From positions 1 through 64,000 of the forward strand of contig JAQBPX010000038.1 of the NCBI GenBank assembly GCA_028287305.1: a stretch of 64,000 bases of DNA, given 5' to 3'. Each line of letters begins with the position of its first letter. Position 1 is the stretch's first letter. A program made the position numbers and the translations under genes. Below the pieces are notes generated by a model. It saw only the letters and a list, made by a program, of their open reading frames with translations, was not told where the DNA came from and did not search any database. Source of the stretch: Gemmatimonadota bacterium. Lineage in GTDB: Bacteria; Gemmatimonadota; Gemmatimonadetes; Gemmatimonadales; Gemmatimonadaceae. Of this stretch, positions 7,725-16,426 are shown one piece after another.

Positions 7725-8246
7725 ATGACTTCTCCCATCGCCGGGCCGGGCCCGTGGGTTGGCGTGATCATGGGCAGCCGTTCCGACCTCGCGACCATGC
7801 GCGGCGCCGTGGACATCCTGCGGGAGCTCGAGGTGCCGCACGAGGTGCGCGTGGTCTCCGCCCATCGCACCCCCGACTGGATGATGCGCTATGCCGAGGA
7901 TGCGGAGTCGCGCGGCCTGGAAGTCATCATCGCCGCCGCGGGTGGCGCGGCGCACCTGCCGGGGATGGTCGCGGCCAAGACGGTGCTGCCGGTGCTTGGC
8001 GTGCCGATGCCCGCCACGGCACTGCAGGGCATCGACGCCCTGCTCTCCATCGTGCAGATGCCGAAGGGCATTCCAGTCGGGACGCTCGCGATCGGCGCGC
8101 CCGGTGCGGCGAACGCCGCGCTCCTCGCCGCCGCCATCGTGGGCACGGCCCATCCCGAGGTGCGCGAGCGGCTGCGCGCCTGGCGCACGCAGCGCACGAA
8201 CGACGTCATGCTCGACACGGACCTCAGCGGTGACGTGAGCGCGTGA
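7725..8246 (+). CDS. purE: PurE, N5-carboxyaminoimidazole ribonucleotide mutase
   Basis: 173 residues. Converts N5-CAIR to CAIR in de novo purine synthesis. The motifs VIMGSRSD near the N-terminus, VVSAHRTPDWM and AAAGGAAHLPGM are the class I PurE active-site loops, and the length is normal. The ATG at 7725 is chosen because homology begins directly after it and a TATCTT hexamer lies 7 nt upstream; the frame is open further upstream without conserved sequence. It overlaps purK by 4 nt (GTGA), the usual PurE-PurK coupling, which passes the unstable N5-CAIR between the enzymes. Confidence 0.97.
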   Translation: MTSPIAGPGPWVGVIMGSRSDLATMRGAVDILRELEVPHEVRVVSAHRTPDWMMRYAEDAESRGLEVIIAAAGGAAHLPGMVAAKTVLPVLGVPMPATALQGIDALLSIVQMPKGIPVGTLAIGAPGAANAALLAAAIVGTAHPEVRERLRAWRTQRTNDVMLDTDLSGDVSA

Positions 8247-9406
8247 CGGCGATCCTCCCGGGTGCGACGATCGGCATTCTCGGAGGGGGGCAGCTGGGGC
8301 GAATGACGGCAATGGCCGCGCGCAGCATGGGCTACGCGGTGCACGTCCTCGATCCCGATGCTGCGCCCGCCGCGGCGCCGGTGGCCGATCGCGTGATTCG
8401 CGCGAGCTTCGACGATGCCGACGCGGCCGCCGAGCTCGCGCGACACTGCGACGTGGTGACGCTCGAGATCGAGCAGGTCTCGCTCGCCTCCATCGCCGCG
8501 GCTGCAGCGTTCGCGCCCGTGCGCCCCGGCACCGCCGTGCTCGGCGTGGTGCAGGATCGTGCCGCGCAGAAGCAATGGATTTCGCAGCACGGCTTTCCAC
8601 TCGGCCCCTGGCGCCACGCGGAGACGGCCTCGCAACTCGCCGACGCACTTGGCGCGCTTGGCGCGTCGTTCGTGAAGTCGTGTCGTGGCGGATATGATGG
8701 ACGCAGCCAGCTGCGCGCCTCGTCGACAGCGGACGCGCCAGCCGCGTGGGCCGCGCTCGGCGGGCGACCGGTGGTGGTCGAGGCGTCACTGGAGCTGCAG
8801 TCGGAGCTGAGCGTGATGGTCGCGCGCAACTCGGGCGGTCACGTCGCGGTGTATCCGGCCGCCCTGAACCAGCACGAGCAGCAGGTGCTCGCATGGTCCG
8901 TGATTCCTGCGTCGCTCGAGCCCGGCGTCACGGCGCGCGGCGCGGAGATCGCGCGGGGAATCGCCGAGGCCATCGGGCTGGAGGGGATCCTCGCAGTGGA
9001 GCTCTTCCTGACCTCGAGCGGTGAGCTGCTGGTGAACGAGCTCGCGCCACGCCCGCACAACTCGTATCACGCGAGTGAGCGCGGCCTCGCCACGAGCCAG
9101 TTCGAGCAGCTGGTGCGCGCCGCCTGCGACCTGCCGCTGGGCAGCGTGGAGGTCGTGCGCCCGGCGGCAATCGTGAACCTGTTCGGCGACCTCTGGAGCG
9201 ATGCAGGCGACGGGACCTTCAATGCCCCCGACTGGAGCCGCGCGCTGGCGGTGGAGGACGTGCGGCTGCACCTCTACGGAAAGCGGGGCCCCCGAGCCGG
9301 CCGGAAGATGGGTCACCTCTCCGCCACCGGACGGACCGGCGACGAGGCGCTCGCGCGAGTGCAGCGCGCCTTCGCGGCACTGCACTTGCGCCCGCTGGGT
9401 GCATGA
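8243..9406 (+). CDS. purK: PurK, N5-carboxyaminoimidazole ribonucleotide synthase
   Basis: 387 residues, GTG start overlapping purE by 4 nt. ATP-grasp enzyme that carboxylates AIR to N5-CAIR with ATP and bicarbonate. The N-terminal GILGGGQLGRM nucleotide fold, VKSCRGGYDGRSQ lid, GILAVELFL and VNELAPRPHNSYH metal/ATP site and the VNLFGD segment are all diagnostic of PurK. The C-terminus ends with the typical GHLSATG element. It overlaps the following SRPBCC gene by 4 nt, so the three genes form one coupled transcript. Confidence 0.97.
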   Translation: MTAILPGATIGILGGGQLGRMTAMAARSMGYAVHVLDPDAAPAAAPVADRVIRASFDDADAAAELARHCDVVTLEIEQVSLASIAAAAAFAPVRPGTAVLGVVQDRAAQKQWISQHGFPLGPWRHAETASQLADALGALGASFVKSCRGGYDGRSQLRASSTADAPAAWAALGGRPVVVEASLELQSELSVMVARNSGGHVAVYPAALNQHEQQVLAWSVIPASLEPGVTARGAEIARGIAEAIGLEGILAVELFLTSSGELLVNELAPRPHNSYHASERGLATSQFEQLVRAACDLPLGSVEVVRPAAIVNLFGDLWSDAGDGTFNAPDWSRALAVEDVRLHLYGKRGPRAGRKMGHLSATGRTGDEALARVQRAFAALHLRPLGA

Positions 9407-10068
9407 ACGAGCCCCAATCTGACACCACAAATGTGATAGTGCCCGCCCTCGCTGCCCTTGCCCTGGTGCTCTACGGGCGCCGGCGGGGTGGCGCGTCAGG
9501 AGCCGTGCTCCAGGCGGGGGGCGTGGCGCTCGCCGTCGGAACACTGGTGGGTCCGGGCGGTTCGCTGCTGCGTCGCGCTGGCGCCCGGCGTCGCCGGGTG
9601 GACATCGCGCGCACCTTCACGATCCCCCGCTCAGTGGCCGAGGTCTTCGACTTCGTTCGCGACTTCCAGAACTTCCCGCGCCTGGTGAAAACGCTGGAAT
9701 CGGTCACGGACTCGCAGGACGGTCGCTCGCATTGGGTCGTGCGGTCACCGACCGGTGCGCGACTCGAATGGGATGCCGCGGTCACGAAGTACGTGCCGAA
9801 CCAGGTGATTGCCTGGCGAAGCCTGCCCGGTGCGGCCGTGACCAGCGAGGGCGTGGTGCGACTCGCATCGCGCGGCGCGAACGAGACGCAGGTCGAGCTG
9901 TGCGTGACCTACGAGCCGGCGGAGACCCAGCTGCGGGACGCCGTTCGCGCGCTCACCGGCCGCTCGAACACGGACCTCCTCTCGGACGACATCGCGCAGG
10001 CGATGGTGGAACTGCCGGGGCGGATGTCGGAGTTCAATCCACTCGAGCTGGGGTCGGTGCGCGGCTAG
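9403..10068 (+). CDS. Membrane-anchored SRPBCC (polyketide cyclase/coenzyme Q-binding-like) protein
   Basis: 221 residues. Two short hydrophobic segments near residues 10-25 and 35-55 precede an SRPBCC fold (about 66-205), recognisable from VDIARTFTIPRSVAEVFDFVRDFQNFPRL, WVVRSPTG, NQVIAWRSLPGA and the late VELCVTYEP strand. SRPBCC proteins bind hydrophobic ligands in a deep cavity; the ligand here is unknown. It overlaps purK by 4 nt (ATGA), but coupling to purine synthesis may only reflect gene packing. The C-terminal helix (residues 180-212) closes the fold. Confidence 0.8.
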   Translation: MNEPQSDTTNVIVPALAALALVLYGRRRGGASGAVLQAGGVALAVGTLVGPGGSLLRRAGARRRRVDIARTFTIPRSVAEVFDFVRDFQNFPRLVKTLESVTDSQDGRSHWVVRSPTGARLEWDAAVTKYVPNQVIAWRSLPGAAVTSEGVVRLASRGANETQVELCVTYEPAETQLRDAVRALTGRSNTDLLSDDIAQAMVELPGRMSEFNPLELGSVRG

Positions 10069-10076
10069 GGGAACTG

Positions 10077-10165
10077 CAACAGCTGGAACAGGACAACGGC
10101 GGAGAAGTGCTGGACCGGTGCGGACGAACAACAGGTTGATTTTTTTCGAACTTGTCCAGCTGTTG
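10077..10165. repeat. Inverted repeat between convergent genes
   Basis: CAACAGCTGG (10077-10086) pairs with CCAGCTGTTG (10156-10165) around a 69-nt interior that contains a run of seven T (10140-10146). The 15-mer aactgcaacagctgg (10072-10086) recurs inverted at 49642-49656, also at a gene 3' end. It may act as a bidirectional terminator. Confidence 0.6.
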
Positions 10166-10170
10166 TCCCA

Positions 10171-10189
10171 GTTGTCCTAGCGAGCAGTT
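10171..10189. repeat. 19-bp repeat (copy 1) containing the stop codon of the phosphoesterase gene
   Basis: gttgtcctagcgagcagtt is identical to 25938-25956. In both copies the minus strand reads TAR-stop and ends an unrelated gene. A 16/19 relative is at 38703-38721. Confidence 0.75.
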
Positions 10190-11034
10190 GAAGGTGCCCG
10201 CGCCGCCAGGTCACTCGACTCGCCAGTGGAACCCGGGTCCCCAGCGCGCCTCCCCTGCGCGCGACGCTCCGCTGGCGGCTCTACGGCGACCGCATCCCGC
10301 CGCAGTTCCAGAAGGTGATACGGCGGCCGGTCCGCGAATTTCTCCTTCAACAGCTGCATCGCCACGTTGTACACGGGGATCCCCGTGGACGTATGTCCCT
10401 CCGGCGATCCGCGATGCGCGTGTCCATGGAACACCGCCGTCACGCCGAAGCGCGCGAGCGGCTCCTCCATGCGACTCGATCCCAAGAAGGGAAAGATCTC
10501 GAGCGGTTCGCCCTCCACCGTCTCGCGAATCGGCGAGTAGTGCAGCAGCGCGATGCGATGCGCGGTGCGCAGGCGGGCCAGCGCGCTCTCGAGCTTCAGC
10601 GTCTCCTGCACGGCCTCCTGCACGAAGTCCTTGATCACCTTCTCGCCCCACGCGCCCAGCGCGCCGCGGCCGAACCCGCCGCAGAAGCCGCGTATGCCCG
10701 CGAAGCCGATCCCCTGCTCCTCCACCGCGTCACCATCGAGCAGGCGCATCCCGGCGTCGCCCAGGATCTTCGTGACCTCGCCCTCCTGCCCCGACTCGAA
10801 GTCGTGGTTGCCGAGCACCCCGATCACCGGGATGCGCACGGTGCTCGTGAGGTCCTTCGCCAGCAGCCGCGCTTCCTCCGGCAGCCCGTAGTCGGTCAGG
10901 TCCCCGCAGATCACCAGCACGTCGGCGCGCTCGGTGATCTCGCTGAACAGCGGCACGAGCGCGCCCTGCGAGCTCTTGCCGTAGTGGATGTCGCTCACGG
11001 CGGCGATGCGGACGACGTCGTTCGAGCTGGCCAA
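10177..11034 (-). CDS. Calcineurin-like metallophosphoesterase
   Basis: 285 residues. The five metallophosphoesterase motifs are in order: VSDIHYG (about 13-19), CGDLTDYG (about 43-50), GNHD (about 74-77), a His-containing IALLHYSPI (about 160) and FHGHAHRG (about 203). These bind two metal ions and hydrolyse phosphoesters; the substrate is not evident. No signal peptide, so cytosolic. The frame starts with TTG at 11034, with a weak GGAG about 7 nt upstream, and no better start is visible. The last residues (TAR) and the stop codon come from a 19-bp repeat, so the Arg/Ala-rich C-terminus after about residue 250 is probably not part of the ancestral fold. Confidence 0.88.
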   Translation of the reverse strand: MASSNDVVRIAAVSDIHYGKSSQGALVPLFSEITERADVLVICGDLTDYGLPEEARLLAKDLTSTVRIPVIGVLGNHDFESGQEGEVTKILGDAGMRLLDGDAVEEQGIGFAGIRGFCGGFGRGALGAWGEKVIKDFVQEAVQETLKLESALARLRTAHRIALLHYSPIRETVEGEPLEIFPFLGSSRMEEPLARFGVTAVFHGHAHRGSPEGHTSTGIPVYNVAMQLLKEKFADRPPYHLLELRRDAVAVEPPAERRAQGRRAGDPGSTGESSDLAARAPSTAR

Positions 11035-11153
11035 GGGGTGCTCCGGGGGCGTGGGTTCACCGGACCCGTCTACGAGAATTGGGCCACGGCGGAGGCGGGC
11101 CGCAGCTAGCCCCGCTCTTGCACATCAGCGCGCCACCACCGCCAACCTCATCC

Positions 11154-11963
11154 ATGGCCTACGAATCCACGCTCGACGAACCCGGGCGCGACACCAACAG
11201 CTTCTACCGGCGCACCCTCCACGTCCTCAGCGACGCGAGCGTGCCCTTCCTGGTCGGCGGCTCGCACGCCTTCCTGCAGTACACCGGCATCGTGCGGAGC
11301 ACCAAGGATTTCGACCTCTTCGTGCGCCGTGACGATCTCGACCGTGCGCTCGCCGCCCTGCGCGACGCCGGCTATCGCACCGAGGTCACCTTTCCGCACT
11401 GGCTCGCCAAGGCACACCAGGGCAGCGACCACGTGGACCTGGTCTTCGGTTCCGGCAACGGCATCTGCCGCATCGACGACGGCTGGTTCGAGAACGCGGT
11501 GGAAGCCGACGTGCTCGGCATGCCGGTTCGCATCGCGCCCCCCGAGGAGCTGCTCTGGCAGAAGGCGTTCGTCATGGAGCGCGAGCGCTTCGACGGAGCC
11601 GACATCGCGCACCTCATGCGCGTTGCCGCCGAGCGACTGGACTGGCCGCGCATCCTCGAGCGCTTCGGCAACCAGTGGCCGCTGCTCTACAGCTACATCG
11701 TGTACTTCAGCTTCGTGTACCCATCGGAGCGACATCGCATCCCGCGCGCCGTGCTCGACGACCTCACGCAGCGCTACGCCGGGTACATCGCATCAGCGCG
11801 CGATGACGAGGAGCCGATCTGCCAGGGGACGCTCACGTCGCGAGGCCAGTACATGATCGACATCGGCCAGTACGGATACCGCGACGCGCGCGTGCAGCCG
11901 CTCGGCAACATGACCCCGGAAGACGTGGTGTACTGGACGTGGGCAATCGATCACGTGAAGTAG
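11154..11963 (+). CDS. Nucleotidyltransferase-fold protein (MNT/AbiEii-like), function unknown
   Basis: 269 residues. FLVGGSHAFLQYTGIVRSTKDFDLFV near residues 31-56 carries the GG(x)n-D-x-D pattern of minimal nucleotidyltransferases, and DHVDLVFG near residue 96 can provide the third acidic residue. The remainder is helical and ends with EDVVYWTWAIDH. Related folds include aminoglycoside adenylyltransferases and MNT/AbiEii antitoxin-system enzymes, but no HepT- or AbiEi-like partner is adjacent, so a toxin-antitoxin role is not supported. The start at 11154 is chosen because upstream sequence in the same frame is not conserved-looking. It faces the NtrC-like gene tail to tail. Confidence 0.75.
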   Translation: MAYESTLDEPGRDTNSFYRRTLHVLSDASVPFLVGGSHAFLQYTGIVRSTKDFDLFVRRDDLDRALAALRDAGYRTEVTFPHWLAKAHQGSDHVDLVFGSGNGICRIDDGWFENAVEADVLGMPVRIAPPEELLWQKAFVMERERFDGADIAHLMRVAAERLDWPRILERFGNQWPLLYSYIVYFSFVYPSERHRIPRAVLDDLTQRYAGYIASARDDEEPICQGTLTSRGQYMIDIGQYGYRDARVQPLGNMTPEDVVYWTWAIDHVK

Positions 11964-11975
11964 CGGGTGTGCGGT

Positions 11976-13304
11976 TCAAACCGCCTCTCGGTACTCCCTC
12001 AGCTTCCGATACAGCGTCCGGCGATCGATCCCCAGCACTTCGGCGGCGCGGCTCTGGTTGCCATCCACGGTGTCGAGCACCTGCTCGATGTAGGCGCGCT
12101 CCAGGCGTTCGATCGTCCAGCCGCTCCCGAGCGCGGCCGTGAGCGGTGACTGCGACGCGGGTGCCGGTGTCGTGGCCCGCGTGGTCAGCAGGCGAATCAC
12201 GGCATGCTCGAGCTGGCGCACGTTGCCCGGCCATTCCTCGCCCATCAGGCGCAGCACTTCGTCGCGTGCCAGCTCCGGCAGGTGCACGCCCAGCTGCGGG
12301 CCGAGCCGCTCGCGAATGGCCGCGGCCATCAGCGGAATGTCGCTGCGCCGCTCGTGAAGGCTCGGCACGTGGATCGCGCCGCGCCGCCAGTGGCGGTGCA
12401 GCTCGTCGGTGATGCACTCGGTGGTCGCGGTGCCGCTGGCCCCACTGCGCTGCGTCGCGATCACGCGCGCATTCACCACCACGCCGGGGCGCACCGAGTC
12501 CTCGAGCGCGCGCGTGCGCAGCACGTCGGCCAGTCGTCGCTGCAGCGCCGGCGTCATGGCGCCCACCTCGTCGAGGACCACGGTGCCCTCGCGGGCAATC
12601 TCCCACACGGTCTGGCGGTCGGTCTCCTGGCCGAACAGCAGCCGCTCCAGCAGCTCACTCGACGTGGTCGCGCAATCCACGGTGATCACCTGCCCGGCCG
12701 CGCGTCGCGACAGCGCATGGATGGTGCGCGCCGCGAGGTGCTTGCCACTGCCGCTGTCGCCGGTGAGCAACACCGGGCGATCGGACTGCGCGGCGAGCAC
12801 CAGCTGCTCGCGCAGCTGCTGCGCGGCCGCCGAGCGTCCCACCACTGCGTCCAGCGCCGCCTGCGGCACGTATACGCGGAGCGCAGCCAGCTCGCGACGG
12901 TCGCGTGCCGAGCGTGCCGCGCGCTCGAGCACCAGGCGCAGCTCGTCCACCGTCCAGGGCGCGCGAAGCACCGCGGCGGCGCCAAGCTTGAGTGCCGCCA
13001 GGCCGTCGCCGGGGCGTGACTCGCTCTCGATCACCACGATCTCGGGAACCTGGTGCGCGGTGCCGAGGCTCTGCAGCGAAGCCACGCTCGCCAGCGGCGC
13101 GCCGTCGAGGTCCACGACCGCCACGTCGAATGGCTCCCCATCGGACCAGCGCTTCGCAGCCTCCACGCTCGCGGCGGCCACCACCCGAAAGCCGGCGAGG
13201 CGCAGCATCTGGTCGAGCGCCTCGCTGCACGGGTCGCCGCATCCCAGCAGGAGCAGCCGGGTGGGCGCGGTGTCGCTCGCGGGGTTCGGGAGGGGATTCG
13301 CCAT
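11976..13304 (-). CDS. NtrC-like AAA+ regulator without a GAFTGA loop and with a degenerate receiver
   Basis: 442 residues in the order receiver-like (about 15-130), AAA+ (about 150-370), Fis-type HTH (about 395-440). AAA+ has Walker A GDSGSGKH (182-189), Walker B VVLDEVG (242-248) and HERRSDIP like the bEBP HERREDIP sensor/finger region. The segment that should carry GAFTGA (after LLFG at 222-225) reads QETDRQTVWEIAREG, so the sigma-54-contacting loop is absent. The receiver has D65/D67 but CGD in place of the acidic pair and RAP in place of the conserved KP. It probably binds DNA as a Fis-type regulator without activating sigma-54. A GGAGGG site sits 3 nt before the ATG. It is 43 bp from the LuxR gene. 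Confidence 0.85.
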   Translation of the reverse strand: MANPLPNPASDTAPTRLLLLGCGDPCSEALDQMLRLAGFRVVAAASVEAAKRWSDGEPFDVAVVDLDGAPLASVASLQSLGTAHQVPEIVVIESESRPGDGLAALKLGAAAVLRAPWTVDELRLVLERAARSARDRRELAALRVYVPQAALDAVVGRSAAAQQLREQLVLAAQSDRPVLLTGDSGSGKHLAARTIHALSRRAAGQVITVDCATTSSELLERLLFGQETDRQTVWEIAREGTVVLDEVGAMTPALQRRLADVLRTRALEDSVRPGVVVNARVIATQRSGASGTATTECITDELHRHWRRGAIHVPSLHERRSDIPLMAAAIRERLGPQLGVHLPELARDEVLRLMGEEWPGNVRQLEHAVIRLLTTRATTPAPASQSPLTAALGSGWTIERLERAYIEQVLDTVDGNQSRAAEVLGIDRRTLYRKLREYREAV

Positions 13305-13347
13305 GTTCCCTCCAGTGTCGGCCCTGGAGGGCCCGGGCTTTAGCGCC

Positions 13348-16300
13348 TCAGGCGATGGCGAGCCCGTTCTCGCGCGCGAAGTCGGTCAGCTCACCCCGGG
13401 AAGCGACCCCGAGCTTTCCGAAGATGTTCGACAGGTGCGTACTCACCGTCCGCGCGGAGATATCGAGCGCCGAGCCGATCTCCTTGTTCGACCGGCGCGC
13501 TGCCACCAGGCGCACGATCTCCACTTCGCGCCCGGTGAGCCCGGCGAGCCCCTGCGTGGTGGACTTCACCGGTGGGCGCGCCCCGAGCTGTCGCAGGTGA
13601 TCGCGAGTCGCGTCCAGCTCGGGCTTCGCACCCAGCCGGGCGAACACCTCATGCGCCAGGCGAAGCTCGGCCACGGCCCCGTCGGTGTCGCCGGTCGCCT
13701 CGAGCGCGATCGCCAGCTGTCGCCGCACGCGCGCCGCATCCGGCACGAAGGGAATCGCCTCGAGCTCTCCAGCCACCCGGCGCAGCATGTCCACCGAGGC
13801 CTGCTTGTCTCCCCGCAGCATCTCGGCCACGGCAACGGTGGTGTCTGCCCACGCCATCCCCAGCGCGTGTCCCAGGCGCGACGAATCGCGATGCAGCCGC
13901 GTGGCCAGCGCCCGCGCGCCGTCCATGTCGGCGCGCCACAGCAGCGACTCCGCGATGATCGGCATCAGGCGATGAATGGCCCACACCACGTAGCCCGAGC
14001 GATCGGCGATCGCGAGCCCGCGCCGCCCCACCTCGATCGCGTTCTCGTAGTCGCGCATGGCCAGGTAGTACGCCGCGCGCCCGGTGTGCGCCGGCACCAC
14101 GGTGTGGACGTCCCGCGCCTCATCACCTCGCTCGGCGCCGGAGAGCTGCCATGCTTCGTCCACGCAGCTCTTGCCGCGCTCCAGTTCCCCGCGCGCCAGG
14201 TAGATGATGCCGGCCCACACCAGCAGTCTCGGCAGGATGGCCTTCTGCCCGAACGAGCGCGCGAGCGTGATCGTTCGCTCGGCGCGCACCAGTGCGGCGT
14301 CCCACTCACCGATGCCGGCCAGGTACTCGATCGCCACCTCGGCCGTCCACACGCGAAGCAGTGGCGACTGCAGCTCGTCCGCGAGTCGCTCGGCCTCGGC
14401 GAGGTGCACCGACACGTCCGTCGCGATGCCGGTGAGCCCCGCGAGCACGGCCAGCGCCCAGTGCGCGCTCCAGGCCACGCCACGCAATTCAGGCGCAGTC
14501 GCAAGGGCGATCGCCTGCCGCCCGTGATGGCGCGCCTTGTCGGGCGGACCGGTCCAGACGTGCAGCAGCATGTTCGCGCGGTGCGCGCGCGCGAGCAGTC
14601 CGGGCTCGCCGATCTCCTGGGCCGCCGCGAGCGCAGCAGCGACCTCGACCCCCGCGGCTTCGTGCCGGCCCAGGGTGATCAGCGCGCTCCCCTTCGCGAT
14701 GCGCGTGCGCGCCGCGATCGCCGGCGACGGGATGTGCCCCGCGGCAGCGATGGCCGCGTCGTAGTGCGCCAGCGCCTCGGACGGTTGCCCACTCCAGAAG
14801 CAGGCAAGGCCGATGCTGCGATGCAGCTGCGCGAGCGTCGCGTGATCCCCCGCCGCCTCGGCCACGCGGCGCGCGCGGTCCCAGAGGCGGAGCGCTCCCT
14901 CGTAGTCTCCCATGCGCTGCCGACCGCGCGCGAGGTCGCTCGCGAGCGCCGCCTGTGCGTCAGGGGCGAGCGCACCCGCGCGCTCGGCCAGGTCGAGCGC
15001 CATGCCCAGGTAGTTCACGGCCTCGCGGTTGGCATGCTGCGCCAGCGCCGCGCGCCCCGCCTCGCGCAGGTAGTGCACGGCCTTGCCGGCCAGGCGCTTC
15101 TGGTCGGCGCGCATCAGGTGATACGCGATCACGTCCGCGTGGCGCAGCGCGTCCGCGCCGTGAAACGACTCCAGTCGCTCGGCCACGTCCGCGTGGAGGA
15201 TGCGCGCGCGCGCCAGCCCGATCTCGGCGTAGATGGTGTCCCGGATCATGGGGTGCGCGAAGTCGTACACCACCACGCCCGCCTCCTCCGCCTCCACCAG
15301 CACGCCACCGCGGCGCAGCTCGTCGATCGAGGGCAGCACGTCGCGGGGGTTGGTGTCGGTCAGGTGCGCCAGGATGTCGAACGACGTGCGCGTGCCGAGC
15401 ACCGCGACCAGCTCCGCCGCCGTGCGCGAGGTGGCCGAGAGTCGCTCGAGCCTGAGGCGCAACGCTTCGCGCACGCTCGACGGCAGCGCGAACTCCTCGA
15501 GCTCCCACCCCGCCCACTGACCCTCGCGCTGCAGCAGGCGCCCCTCCTCCATCAGCGCCTTGAGCGTCTCCTCCACGAAGAACGGATTGCCCCGGGTGCG
15601 CGCATGCAGCGCGCGCGCGAAGCCGCGCACCGCCGCCTCGTCGGCACCGAACGCGCGACGCAGGAGCTGTTGCACGCCCTCGAGCGAGAGTGGCTGGATG
15701 CGCGTGGCGTGCGCCACGCCGAGCGAGAGCAGCGACTGTTCCGTCTGCGCGAGCACCGGGTTCGAGGCGCGCTCGGTCTCGTTGTAGGTGCCGACGATCA
15801 CGATCTTCTCGCTCGTCACCTGCCGCGCGACGAAGTGCAGCAGCTCGAGCGACGAGGGATCCGCCCACTGCAGGTTCTCGAGAATGATGAGAAGTTTCTG
15901 GCGCGCTGCCAGGCGCCCCAGAAACTGCGTGAAGTTCCAGAGCAGCCGCGCCTTGTGGTCGGCCGGGTCGCCGCGCGGTGCGGAGGCTGCGCGCTCGAGC
16001 GCCAGCGCCGGGAAGAGCTGCGCGAGCTCCGCGGTGCCGCCGCGCGAGAGCACCGTGAGCGCCTGCGGCTCGAGCGCGCGCAGCACCGGGAGCAGTGCGT
16101 CGCCGAAGACCGCGTACGGCACCCCGGTTTCCACGGGATACGCGCGCCCGATCGCGATGGAGAATCCCTTGCGCGCCGCGCTCTGGGCCAGCGCCTGCGC
16201 CAGGCGCGTCTTCCCGACCCCGCCCTCGCCGAACAGGATGTGCATGTTGCCGCGCCCCTGCTCCGCCTCGTCGAGCAGCCGCTCCAGCTCGCGGAGGGGC

Positions 16301-16386
16301 TCGGCGCGCTCGGTCAGTGGAAGCTGGTCGGGCGCGGCATCGAGCCGGCGCACGCCGGCTGGGGTGGATGTCCCGGGGCGGTTCAC
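13348..16386 (-). CDS. Large ATP-binding LuxR-family regulator (MalT/LAL type)
   Basis: 1012 residues from a GTG start. The N-terminus has an AAA/NACHT-like ATPase with Walker A GEGGVGKT (near 53) and Walker B-like LLIILENLQWADPSS (near 165). A long TPR-like helical region (about 430-930) is rich in repeated Ala/Leu helices. A C-terminal LuxR HTH (about 945-1005, LTGREVEIVRLVAARRSNKEIG then TVSTHLSNIFGKLGV) completes it. Such proteins are ligand-activated ATP-dependent activators; the inducer and targets are unknown. It lies 40 bp downstream of uppS and 43 bp upstream of the NtrC-like gene. A CAGATT hexamer lies 6 nt before the GTG, so it may also have its own promoter. Confidence 0.93.
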   Translation of the reverse strand: MNRPGTSTPAGVRRLDAAPDQLPLTERAEPLRELERLLDEAEQGRGNMHILFGEGGVGKTRLAQALAQSAARKGFSIAIGRAYPVETGVPYAVFGDALLPVLRALEPQALTVLSRGGTAELAQLFPALALERAASAPRGDPADHKARLLWNFTQFLGRLAARQKLLIILENLQWADPSSLELLHFVARQVTSEKIVIVGTYNETERASNPVLAQTEQSLLSLGVAHATRIQPLSLEGVQQLLRRAFGADEAAVRGFARALHARTRGNPFFVEETLKALMEEGRLLQREGQWAGWELEEFALPSSVREALRLRLERLSATSRTAAELVAVLGTRTSFDILAHLTDTNPRDVLPSIDELRRGGVLVEAEEAGVVVYDFAHPMIRDTIYAEIGLARARILHADVAERLESFHGADALRHADVIAYHLMRADQKRLAGKAVHYLREAGRAALAQHANREAVNYLGMALDLAERAGALAPDAQAALASDLARGRQRMGDYEGALRLWDRARRVAEAAGDHATLAQLHRSIGLACFWSGQPSEALAHYDAAIAAAGHIPSPAIAARTRIAKGSALITLGRHEAAGVEVAAALAAAQEIGEPGLLARAHRANMLLHVWTGPPDKARHHGRQAIALATAPELRGVAWSAHWALAVLAGLTGIATDVSVHLAEAERLADELQSPLLRVWTAEVAIEYLAGIGEWDAALVRAERTITLARSFGQKAILPRLLVWAGIIYLARGELERGKSCVDEAWQLSGAERGDEARDVHTVVPAHTGRAAYYLAMRDYENAIEVGRRGLAIADRSGYVVWAIHRLMPIIAESLLWRADMDGARALATRLHRDSSRLGHALGMAWADTTVAVAEMLRGDKQASVDMLRRVAGELEAIPFVPDAARVRRQLAIALEATGDTDGAVAELRLAHEVFARLGAKPELDATRDHLRQLGARPPVKSTTQGLAGLTGREVEIVRLVAARRSNKEIGSALDISARTVSTHLSNIFGKLGVASRGELTDFARENGLAIA

Positions 16387-16392
16387 GCCCCG

Positions 16393-16398
16393 AATCTG
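16393..16398 (-). promoter_or_regulatory. Possible -10 element CAGATT for the LuxR-family gene
   Basis: CAGATT on the minus strand ends 6 nt before the GTG at 16386. It is an imperfect match to TANNNT, so this is a weak call. Confidence 0.25.
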
Positions 16399-16426
16399 TC
16401 AATCGCCGGTGCGAGTGGCCAGTAGC

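Noticed and set aside
11154-11963. Toxin-antitoxin module with the nucleotidyltransferase-fold protein
   Set aside because: No partner gene lies next to it; the neighbours are a phosphoesterase and a regulator in other orientations.
12409-16425. Very long open frame on the plus strand (1338 codons)
   Set aside because: It runs antisense to the LuxR-type and NtrC-like genes, whose protein families are clear. It shows no recognisable domain and arises from high GC content.
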